Positions 15,547 through 21,434 of a DNA stretch of 21,434 nt are shown here, one piece after another. The stretch covers positions 1 through 21,434 of the forward strand of contig ONYJ01000177.1 of the NCBI GenBank assembly GCA_900322025.1, read 5' to 3'. The notes under the pieces were generated by a model. That model saw only the letters and a program-made list of their open reading frames with translations. It did no database searches and was not told where the DNA came from. This DNA is from an uncultured Bacteroidales bacterium. Lineage in GTDB: Bacteria; Bacteroidota; Bacteroidia; Bacteroidales; UBA932. The position numbers and the translations under genes were made by a program. Each line of letters opens with the position of its first letter. Within the stretch, counting starts at the first letter, position 1.

Positions 15547-16848
15547 CTATTTGTCTCTCAGGTCCACAAACCTTATTGGTTTGCGGCTCATAGGGGGATA
15601 TATAACCTTCTGGAGCAATTCTTCCGGTTCAACGGATATGTCCGGAGCAACCCTTATTTTGGAGCGGAAACTATCTTTTACAGTTTTAATAAACTCTTCA
15701 GATTTGTCTGAAGTTGCAATCCGCACTCTTATACTATCTGTTCCGATGGTGTTTGTGTAAACTTCTATAATGTAGTTTGTTATAGAAGGGATATTGTCTA
15801 AAATATCGTTTAGGGCCGGTGGATAAAGAGTGGTACCTTTGTACTTAATCATGTGGCTCATACGGCCAACAACAGGTTTAAGTCTTGTGGTATTTCTGCC
15901 ACAGGCACAAGGCTCTGATGAGCGGTCGCAGATGTCTCCGGTGCGGAACCTAACCAACGGCATACCGGTTATACCTAATGTTGTAATGGTAACTTCTCCG
16001 GGCGTGCCTTCGGGTACCGGATTGGCGTTTTCGTCTAAAAACTCTACAATTATAAGTTCGGGCTGAAGATGTCCACCGCAGTGGCACTTGCATTCTGTAA
16101 AAGAAGACTGCATCTCGGTAGAGGCGTATGTGGTAAACAGTTCCAGCTCCGGCCACTCTTCATGAATTCTTTGCCCAAGTTTGCTGAGATTAAAATTGCT
16201 GTCTCTGAGTACCTCACCAATGCATACTGCCTTTTTGAGCGAGCTTTTTCTGTAGTCTATGCCATTTTCTTTAGCATATTCTATGAGTTTGAGTATAAAA
16301 GAAGGTACTACCATGCAAAAAGTTGGATTTATTCTGTTGATAGTATCCCATTGCAGTTGAGGAATACCGTTGCCAACCCTTACTATTCCGCAGCCGATGC
16401 TTCTGGCTCCCATGTAGTATGCAAAACCGGCCATGAAGCGTCTGTCTAAAGTGGTCATTAGCTGCATAATATCGTTTTTACATATTCCTGTGGTAGTAAA
16501 GGAAAGGTACTCATTATAAGCTAACCTTTGCAGGTCTTCTTCTGTGAGAGCTACTGTAACAGGTTCTCCCAGAGTGCCGGAGGTTGTAACATAGTCTATT
16601 ATATCTACCGGAGGAACGCAGAAAAAATCTTTGCCAAAATTTTGAAGTTCTTTTTTGCCGGTAAGAGGAATCTTTTGAAGATCTTCTATTGTTTTGATTA
16701 GCTCCGGTTTTATTCCGTTGCTTTGGAACAACCTCTTATAGTATGGAGATTTTTCGGCTACATAATTTATAGTGTTCGCCAATTCAGCCTCCTGAAATTC
16801 TTTGATTTTTTCTGGAGAGGCAAACTGAATGTTGGGGTTCTTATTCAT
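15547..16848 (-). CDS. PaaK-like phenylacetate-CoA ligase family protein (adenylate-forming)
   Basis: This 433-residue ANL-superfamily enzyme is expected to adenylate an aryl or related carboxylic acid and transfer it to CoA. The phosphate-binding loop TTSGTLGEP spans 88-96. The YASTE motif spans 241-245, the adenosine-ribose Asp lies in RTGD (302-305), and a C-terminal lysine in SRKPIRFVDL (Lys423) fits the adenylation lysine. A cysteine/histidine cluster (C253, C255, H256, C257, C314, C316) resembles the zinc site of some PaaK-like proteins. Phenylacetate is the family name and not a proven substrate; in Bacteroidales such proteins occur without a phenylacetate catabolic cluster, and none is visible here. 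The start overlaps the permease stop by 8 nt, so the two are translationally coupled. Confidence 0.88.
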   Translation of the reverse strand: MNKNPNIQFASPEKIKEFQEAELANTINYVAEKSPYYKRLFQSNGIKPELIKTIEDLQKIPLTGKKELQNFGKDFFCVPPVDIIDYVTTSGTLGEPVTVALTEEDLQRLAYNEYLSFTTTGICKNDIMQLMTTLDRRFMAGFAYYMGARSIGCGIVRVGNGIPQLQWDTINRINPTFCMVVPSFILKLIEYAKENGIDYRKSSLKKAVCIGEVLRDSNFNLSKLGQRIHEEWPELELFTTYASTEMQSSFTECKCHCGGHLQPELIIVEFLDENANPVPEGTPGEVTITTLGITGMPLVRFRTGDICDRSSEPCACGRNTTRLKPVVGRMSHMIKYKGTTLYPPALNDILDNIPSITNYIIEVYTNTIGTDSIRVRIATSDKSEEFIKTVKDSFRSKIRVAPDISVEPEELLQKVIYPPMSRKPIRFVDLRDK

Positions 16849-18103
16849 ATCTAAGTGCTTCTATAGGATCTAAGGAGGCAGCATTTTTTGCCGGCAGATA
16901 ACCACTGGCCATTCCAACAGCAAAGCAAATCAAGACTGCCACAAGTATCCAAAGCCAAGGCATAACAAAGGAGGCCTGCATTAAGGCAGCTACACCTGCG
17001 CCGGCAGCCACCCCAAGTCCTATTCCTATCAGGCAACCTATTTGAGCAATGGTAATAGACTCTACCAGAAACTGTTGCTTTATTATGCCAGAGGAGGCTC
17101 CCAAAGCTTTTCTTATGCCTATTTCTGCAGTTCTCTCCTTAACAGAAACCAACATTATGTTCATTAGACCGATAGAGGCTCCCAATAGTGTGATTAAGCC
17201 TATTATGCCGGCAATCAAAGTGATAGTGCTCATTGTGTTGCTTGCACTGTTAGCCATGGTTTCGTTGTAAGTTACTTTAAAATCTGTCTCATCTTCTGGT
17301 GTGAGCCTTCTGATTGAGCGAAATACACTTTCGGCTTCATCGTACAAGTTCTGCATAGCCGTTTGATAAGTTTTCGGTCTTATGCCGATAGTAAAAGAAC
17401 TGGCAGAAAATCTACTGCGACCATTCGAGATGGGTATAATAACAGACTGATCTATCCCTCCGTTCACTCCACCGATAGAAGACTTTTCCAATACACCTAC
17501 CACCAAATACGAAGCTCCATTAATATTTATATGGGCATTTATGATCGATTCCTTGGAGTCGAATAAAGTACTTGCCACAGAACTTCCTATTACGCACACA
17601 TAAGAAGCATTTAGAATATCTTTCGTTATCAAGGCTCTTCCCTGAGCCATGTTGTAGCTATTAAAATTGATATAATCTTCATCAACTATTAAAACAGAAG
17701 AGTTTGGAGTTGTGCTTTTCTCACCTCTTTTTATAGCGCTGCCATTTAGACGCGAGTATATGGTAACAACACATGGGATACTGGGCGAAAAACTCTCCTT
17801 GAAAGATGTGGCCTGAAAAAAGTTGATCTGGCTATTATTGCGTATGCGTCCGGTTTTTTCGCCAGAAGAACGGAAATCTGAGCGTATAAAGAAAGACTGG
17901 GCGCCAATAGAAGCAAAACTCTCATTGACTCTATGTTTAAGAGCCTCTGTTGCTGTTAATATACCAAGCAGTGAAGTTATTCCCACAGTTATCATGAGTA
18001 TAGTCAGGGTACTCCTGAGTTTGTTACTCTTTATGGATTTAAACGCAACCTTTATATTCTCTCGCACTACCGGAGACTTCTTAAAAAATTTTAGTATATC
18101 CAT
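16841..18103 (-). CDS. MacB/FtsX-type ABC transporter permease
   Basis: This is a 420-residue inner-membrane permease of the type-VII (MacB/LolCDE-like) ABC class, which performs mechanotransmission and not classical transport. Helix 1 (about 30-53) follows a cytoplasmic N-terminus. A large periplasmic MacB_PCD domain follows (about 55-280), then the FtsX domain with three helices (about 288-315, 348-372 and 380-402). The end is the family-typical PAKNAASLDPIEALRYE. ERTAEIGIRKALGAS is the cytoplasmic coupling loop that contacts the ATPase. I choose the ATG at 18103; the open frame extends two codons to a GTG. No MacB-like ATPase or periplasmic adaptor gene is adjacent, so its partner must be encoded elsewhere. 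It overlaps the PaaK-like gene by 8 nt. Confidence 0.9.
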   Translation of the reverse strand: MDILKFFKKSPVVRENIKVAFKSIKSNKLRSTLTILMITVGITSLLGILTATEALKHRVNESFASIGAQSFFIRSDFRSSGEKTGRIRNNSQINFFQATSFKESFSPSIPCVVTIYSRLNGSAIKRGEKSTTPNSSVLIVDEDYINFNSYNMAQGRALITKDILNASYVCVIGSSVASTLFDSKESIINAHININGASYLVVGVLEKSSIGGVNGGIDQSVIIPISNGRSRFSASSFTIGIRPKTYQTAMQNLYDEAESVFRSIRRLTPEDETDFKVTYNETMANSASNTMSTITLIAGIIGLITLLGASIGLMNIMLVSVKERTAEIGIRKALGASSGIIKQQFLVESITIAQIGCLIGIGLGVAAGAGVAALMQASFVMPWLWILVAVLICFAVGMASGYLPAKNAASLDPIEALRYE

Positions 18104-18122
18104 ACCCACAGTTTTAGACGGG

Positions 18123-18130
18123 TAAAAGTA
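18123..18130 (-). promoter_or_regulatory. possible -7 element for the permease-ligase transcript
   Basis: The minus strand reads TACTTTTA, one mismatch from TAnnTTTG, 19 nt before the permease ATG. No TTTG lies at the -33 distance. It sits back to back with the stronger rluB -7 box. The call is weak. Confidence 0.3.
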
Positions 18131-18143
18131 GGAAAAAATCGCT

Positions 18144-18151
18144 TATATTTG
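18144..18151 (+). promoter_or_regulatory. -7 element of the rluB-era promoter
   Basis: The plus strand reads TATATTTG, matching TAnnTTTG, 20 nt upstream of the rluB ATG. The spacing equals that seen for recJ and lysS. The -33 region (18121-18124) is not TTTG, so the call rests on the -7 box and its position. Confidence 0.55.
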
Positions 18152-18171
18152 CCGCTGTAAGCAAATAGATT

Positions 18172-19533
18172 ATGACAAAAACAGAAAAAATAGGAAGGTC
18201 TGCTTCCAGAGAGAGCAGAAAATCTGCAAGAAGCACAGCGGTAAAAAGAGGTTCAGGTTCAGCCCCTCGCAGGGCATCGGGAGCCTCACCTCGCAGAGCA
18301 TCGGGAGCCGCCTCACGCAGGGCATCAAGTGCGACATCTGGCAGGGCTTTAGGAACTGCTTCTAAGAGAATATCAGGAGTAACATCCGGTTCAGCCCCTC
18401 GCAGAGCATCGGGAGCTACCCCACGCAGGGCATCAAGTGCAACATCTGGCAGGGCTTTAGGAACTGCTTCTAAGAGAATATCAGGAGTAACATCCGGTTC
18501 AGCCCCTCGCAGAGCATCAAGTGCAATATCAGGCAGGGCTTTAGGAACTGCTTCTAAGAGAGCATTAAGTGCAGTATCTGGCTCAGCATCACGCAGAGTG
18601 TTTGGGGCAACTTCACGCCGAGCGTCAGTAGCGGCTTCAAGCTCATCACCTCGCCGAGCATCAAGTGCATCATCTGCCCCAACAAGGATTAAGCGTACAC
18701 GCAAACAGTTTGAAGAAGTGCGTAGTCAGTTAGAAGACAGGGCTATTGTAAATGCGGTACAACGACCACGACCTCAGATTTATACCCCAAAACCTCGCAA
18801 ACCAAAAATTAGCGGAGAAGTAGGAGTTCGCTTGAACCGTTTTATTGCAAATTCAGGAATTTGTTCCAGAAGAGAGGCTGATGAATACATACAACAGGGC
18901 TTGATTTCTGTTAATGGACAGGTTGTTACAGAATTAGGAACCAAAGTTTTTCAGAACGACGAGGTGCGCTTCGACAATCAGATTATAAAGGGAGAGGAGA
19001 AAGTTTACATAGTAATGAACAAGCCAAAAAATTGTGTTACAACTACAGACGATCCTCATGCCCGTAAGACTGTTATGGATTTAATAGCAGGCAAGTGCCC
19101 TCAAAGAATATATCCGGTAGGCCGTTTGGATAGGGATACTACCGGAGTACTGTTGCTTACAAACGATGGAGAACTTACGGAAAGACTCACACATCCTTCT
19201 TACAACAAGAAGAAAATCTATCATGTTTTCTTGGATAGGAAACTGAGCCAGTCAGACTTTGAAAAAATACTTAAAGGCATTTATTTAGACGATGGGTTTA
19301 TAAGCGCAGATTCTATGTCTTACATAGATGGAGATCAGACACAGTTGGGCTTGGAGATTCATAGCGGGCGCAACAGAATAGTGAGGAGAATATTTGAGAG
19401 CTTAGGATACAGGGTAGATAAGTTAGATAGGGTTTACTTTGCCGGGCTTACCAAGAAAAATCTTCGCAGAGGACAGTGGAGATTTTTAACAGATAAAGAG
19501 TTAGCTATTCTTAGAATGGGCTCATACGAGTAG
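18172..19533 (+). CDS. rluB: RluB/RsuA-family pseudouridine synthase with a repetitive basic N-terminal extension
   Basis: This enzyme isomerises a specific uridine of ribosomal RNA to pseudouridine; RluB of E. coli acts on 23S U2605. The 453-residue protein has a canonical C-terminal half. An S4 RNA-binding domain starts near 218 (RLNRFIANSGICSRREAD). The catalytic motif is GRLDRDTTGVLLLTNDGE, with Asp320, and the end contains GRNRIVRRIFESLGY. The first ~213 residues are an extension dominated by Arg, Ser, Ala, Gly and Thr, with an 8-residue repeat of RRASGA type over about residues 27-172. It is probably disordered and strongly basic, suited to rRNA contact. Basic N-terminal tails are known in Bacteroidota RluB proteins, but repeat content and length vary. 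era follows 26 nt downstream. The exact target uridine is inferred from the family. Confidence 0.88.
   Translation: MTKTEKIGRSASRESRKSARSTAVKRGSGSAPRRASGASPRRASGAASRRASSATSGRALGTASKRISGVTSGSAPRRASGATPRRASSATSGRALGTASKRISGVTSGSAPRRASSAISGRALGTASKRALSAVSGSASRRVFGATSRRASVAASSSSPRRASSASSAPTRIKRTRKQFEEVRSQLEDRAIVNAVQRPRPQIYTPKPRKPKISGEVGVRLNRFIANSGICSRREADEYIQQGLISVNGQVVTELGTKVFQNDEVRFDNQIIKGEEKVYIVMNKPKNCVTTTDDPHARKTVMDLIAGKCPQRIYPVGRLDRDTTGVLLLTNDGELTERLTHPSYNKKKIYHVFLDRKLSQSDFEKILKGIYLDDGFISADSMSYIDGDQTQLGLEIHSGRNRIVRRIFESLGYRVDKLDRVYFAGLTKKNLRRGQWRFLTDKELAILRMGSYE
18274..18660 (+). repeat. 24-bp in-frame repeat tract within rluB, with 108/84-bp higher-order duplication
   Basis: A 24-bp degenerate unit starting GCATC(G/A) recurs at 18274, 18298 and 18322, encoding an 8-residue RRASGAxP/S pattern. 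A higher-order block beginning GCATCAAGTGC occurs at 18322, 18430 and 18514. The first two copies match over 84 nt with one mismatch (A/G near 18333). The second and third share 48 nt with two mismatches. The copy steps are 108 and 84 bp, both multiples of 24 less one-half unit (12), and both preserve frame. More degenerate units continue to about 18660. Confidence 0.85.
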
Positions 19534-19559
19534 CTCGTAGTAATAACTCATATAACTGT

Positions 19560-20465
19560 ATGAAAGACAAGATAATTCGTTCAGGCTTTGTAAATATCAT
19601 TGGCAATCCCAATGTGGGTAAATCTACACTGATGAATGCCCTTGTTGGCGAAAAGCTTTCTATTGTAACAGCCAAGGCACAGACTACTCGGCACCGCATT
19701 ATGGGAATAGTCAATGGCAGCGATTATCAAATAGTTTTTTCAGATACGCCGGGCATACTCAAACCTTCCTATGAGTTGCAGGAGGCAATGATGAAATTTG
19801 TAGATACTGCTATCGGCGATGCTGATATAATTATCTATGTTACAGATGTATATGAGTCTTCTGAAAAAAATAAGGAATATATAGACAAGCTGAATCTTCT
19901 TTCGTGTCCGGTAGTTGTTGTAGTGAACAAAATAGATACTCTGCTTGGCAAGACAGCAAACATAGACACGATTGATAGTTTGGTTGAAAAATGGCATTCT
20001 CTTGTACCTAAGGCCGATATTCTTCCGATGAGTGCCCTCAATAATATAAATACAGACATTCTTCTAAACAAGATAATATCCTTACTTCCGCAGCAACATG
20101 CGTGGTACGACAGAGATGTGCTAACAGATAAGAATTTACGCTTTTTTGCTTCTGAAATCTTGCGAGAAAAAATTCTGGAGAATTACAACAAGGAAATTCC
20201 ATATTGCACAGAGGTTGTAATAGAGAACTTCATTGAGGAGGAAGAAATGTATTCAATAGAGGCAGTAATAAATGTTGTTAGAGAATCGCAGAAAGGAATT
20301 ATAATAGGCAAGCGTGGTATGGCTCTCAAACGAGTTGGTACTCAGGCACGCAAAGACATGGAAAAATTCTTTGAGAAAAAGGTTTTCCTCAAGATTTTTG
20401 TTAAGGTAGAGCCCTCGTGGCGAGAAAACAAGCGCGAACTCAAACGCTTTGGGTATATACAGTAA
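19560..20465 (+). CDS. era: GTPase Era, ribosome assembly factor
   Basis: Era is an essential GTPase that binds the 3' end of 16S rRNA and assists 30S subunit maturation at the membrane-cytosol interface. The 301-residue length is typical. The GTPase domain shows G1 GNPNVGKS (15-22), G2 in the AQTTRHR segment (40-46), G3 DTPG (62-65), G4 NKID (123-126) and G5 SAL (158-160). The C-terminal KH domain contains IIGKRGMALKRVG with its GxxG loop near residues 250-265. The ATG at 19560 is 26 nt after the rluB stop. The rluB-era order makes a two-gene ribosome-biogenesis transcript. Confidence 0.96.
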   Translation: MKDKIIRSGFVNIIGNPNVGKSTLMNALVGEKLSIVTAKAQTTRHRIMGIVNGSDYQIVFSDTPGILKPSYELQEAMMKFVDTAIGDADIIIYVTDVYESSEKNKEYIDKLNLLSCPVVVVVNKIDTLLGKTANIDTIDSLVEKWHSLVPKADILPMSALNNINTDILLNKIISLLPQQHAWYDRDVLTDKNLRFFASEILREKILENYNKEIPYCTEVVIENFIEEEEMYSIEAVINVVRESQKGIIIGKRGMALKRVGTQARKDMEKFFEKKVFLKIFVKVEPSWRENKRELKRFGYIQ

Positions 20466-20492
20466 GTCTTTATCTAACAACGGCTGTTTTAG

Positions 20493-20759
20493 GGGTGGCT
20501 ACAATCAAATCCAGACCATCTTTATGCCACCTACGACACACAGAATATCGGAGATGTGACGGAGACGAAACTTGCTGAACGTCAGCAGAAAATACTCAAT
20601 CTCATCAAAGAGTCTCCGACAATCACCGGCCGACAAATATCGGAGACTTTGTCGGTGAACCAACGCACCATTGAACGTGACCTTTCTGCAATACAGAAAA
20701 TGGGTGTTTTGAAACGTGAAGGCAAGGATAATGGTGGAGTATGGGTAATTAGGGAATAA
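20493..20759 (+). pseudogene. truncated C-terminal remnant of a helix-turn-helix regulator
   Basis: The frame is open from just after an in-frame TAG (20490-20492) to TAA at 20757, about 88 codons. It has no ATG; the only plausible start is a GTG at 20556, giving 67 residues. Those residues form a compact winged helix-turn-helix, ERQQKILNLIKESPTITG then RQISETLSVNQRTIERDL. The ending GVLKREG..GGVWVIRE is typical of the C-terminal HTH of large AlbA/COG2865-type ATP-binding regulators. The preceding GDVTETKLAERQQ also fits the linker before that domain, and the large N-terminal part is missing. A small stand-alone HTH protein from GTG remains possible. It lies 90 nt after era, in the same frame, with no promoter I can recognise. 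Confidence 0.5.
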
Positions 20760-20778
20760 ACTATATTATAGTTGGAAT

Positions 20779-20862
20779 ATGAGTACAGAAGTAGTGGCTA
20801 AAGATAGTTGCAGTAAAAAGTTGCCTGAGAACGAACAGAAAGCAGAAAATATTTCGGCATGA
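20779..20862 (+). CDS. 27-codon ORF of unknown function, possibly a remnant
   Basis: The ATG at 20779 opens a 27-residue frame, MSTEVVAKDSCSKKLPENEQ..., ending TGA at 20860-20862. It is hydrophilic, has no membrane segment and I recognise no family. It sits between the HTH remnant and the M64 peptidase gene in a gene-poor stretch. It may be chance or the start of a decayed gene. Confidence 0.2.
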   Translation: MSTEVVAKDSCSKKLPENEQKAENISA

Positions 20863-20878
20863 TTTAAGATAAACGGAT

Positions 20879-21434
20879 ATGAAAAACACTCGGATTTTAT
20901 TACAGGCGTTTCTAATTGTAGTATTTACATTTCAAGTAAGTAGGGCGGTTTCATTAAAGGAAACTACTGCATCTGATAGCCTTGTAAATATGAATTTTAC
21001 GCTGAGGTTAGATTATGTTTTCTCTGGCGATGCCACTCATACAGAAATCTCTTTATCCAAGATGGGTAAGCTTTCTGGCTGGTGGGGGCGGAAAGTCAAT
21101 ACAGACAAGTTATTCCTAAGGGGCAATGGTATAATAACTCTCAGAGATTTGGCTACTCACAAAATCTTATATACTACATCTTTTTCTACTCTCTTTTCTG
21201 AGTGGCAAAGCACAGAAGAGGCACAAAATGCGCGCAAGGCTTTTGAGAAGGTGTTTCTTGTGCCTATGCCTAAGGCAAAGGCTTATGTAACGATAGAACT
21301 CATAGACAAGAGCGATAATCTTTCAGCATCTTATACCCACTATATAGATCCGGCAGATATTCTTATTCGTCCATTGACTTCTCCTTATACTCTCGACAGG
21401 TGCCGTTATATGCACAAAGGGGGCGATAGTTACA
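20879..21434 (+). CDS. secreted peptidase M64 family protein (IgA-peptidase-like), N-terminal part, cut by the window end
   Basis: The ATG at 20879 opens a frame that runs off the window after about 185 codons. Residues 1-24 form a Sec signal peptide: MKNTR, then the hydrophobic LLQAFLIVVFTF, then SRA before the likely cleavage site, with no lipobox cysteine. The remainder matches the M64 N-terminal domain found in Bacteroides peptidases. It contains LRLDYVFSGD near 42-51, the central WWGRK, and YTTSFSTLFSEWQSTEEA (about 99-116). It ends YIDPADILIRPL near the domain boundary. The zinc metallopeptidase domain should follow beyond the window. The role is presumably extracellular or periplasmic proteolysis; cleavage of IgA is only the family label. 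No clear promoter was seen upstream. Confidence 0.8.
   Translation, partial: MKNTRILLQAFLIVVFTFQVSRAVSLKETTASDSLVNMNFTLRLDYVFSGDATHTEISLSKMGKLSGWWGRKVNTDKLFLRGNGIITLRDLATHKILYTTSFSTLFSEWQSTEEAQNARKAFEKVFLVPMPKAKAYVTIELIDKSDNLSASYTHYIDPADILIRPLTSPYTLDRCRYMHKGGDSY

Larger units (their letters stand above)
20466..20878. other. gene-poor stretch between era and the M64 peptidase gene
   Basis: These 413 nt hold the HTH remnant and the 27-codon ORF and nothing else I can support. The HTH part contains two overlapping perfect inverted repeats (20612-20618 with 20641-20647, and 20630-20637 with 20648-20655). No tRNA, terminator with a T-run or IS terminal repeats was found. It looks like a degraded insertion point at the end of the rluB-era operon. 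Confidence 0.5.

Noticed and set aside
16069..16449. 126-codon plus-strand ORF opposite the PaaK-like gene
   Set aside because: It is antisense to a well-supported gene and has no family features; it is a shadow frame.
18104..18109. GTG start for the MacB-like permease, adding two residues
   Set aside because: An ATG lies two codons inside and is a better start; there is no ribosome-binding support for the GTG.
18274..18660. Regularly spaced short repeats suggesting a CRISPR array
   Set aside because: The units are contiguous, degenerate, in frame with rluB and have no unique spacers; no cas genes are present.
18114..18704. 196-codon minus-strand ORF rich in ALRGAEPD-type repeats
   Set aside because: It is the antisense of the rluB repeat tract. 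The repeats lack stops in that frame, so the long ORF and its repeats are by-products.

Overview
This window looks like a chromosomal segment from a member of the Bacteroidota, most likely order Bacteroidales. The signs are promoters of the Bacteroides type (-33 TTTG and -7 TAnnTTTG, seen best upstream of the tRNAs and ssb), few Shine-Dalgarno sequences, an M64-type peptidase with its Bacteroides-style N-terminal domain, and housekeeping proteins of Bacteroidales character (ParC, RluB with a basic N-terminal extension, SSB with a P/Q-rich linker). It is mostly core genome. I see no CRISPR array, prophage, insertion sequence or recognisable defence cluster.

Layout. At 1-239 a tRNA-Thr/tRNA-Tyr pair is transcribed leftward from a consensus promoter. 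dxs (isoprenoid precursors) follows on the minus strand. Divergent from it are two tandem MFS transporter paralogues (2218-5300, plus). From 5303 to 10385 everything is on the minus strand: lysS - SpoU-type RNA methyltransferase - aroE form one tight operon (gaps of 7 and -4 nt), and ssb - purA form a second unit with its own promoter. A divergent promoter region (10386-10469) separates lysS from recJ (plus). recJ converges on a minus-strand block read in the order MacB-like permease, PaaK-like adenylate-forming ligase, parC, aroK (18103 down to 12241). parC has its own promoter. From 18144 rightward, rluB and era form a plus-strand ribosome-biogenesis pair. A 413-nt stretch after era holds a truncated helix-turn-helix gene remnant and a 27-codon ORF. 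The window ends inside a secreted peptidase M64 gene.

How the genes work together. The content is mainly information processing: tRNAs, lysyl-tRNA synthetase, rRNA/tRNA modification (SpoU, RluB), ribosome assembly (Era), and DNA maintenance (SSB, RecJ, ParC). It also carries single steps of central biosynthesis: dxs for MEP isoprenoids, aroE and aroK for the shikimate pathway, and purA for AMP. The pathway genes are scattered among housekeeping operons and are not clustered by pathway.

The least ordinary signals are: (1) the rluB N-terminus, which carries a 24-bp/8-residue Arg-Ala-Ser repeat tract with a recent-looking 108/84-bp tandem expansion; (2) a roughly 65-residue insertion carrying two extra hydrophobic segments in the first MFS paralogue; (3) the decayed HTH remnant after era; and (4) the permease/ligase overlap with no ABC ATPase beside it. 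I did not find a convincing new multi-gene system. Three start codons were corrected inward (purA, parC, permease).
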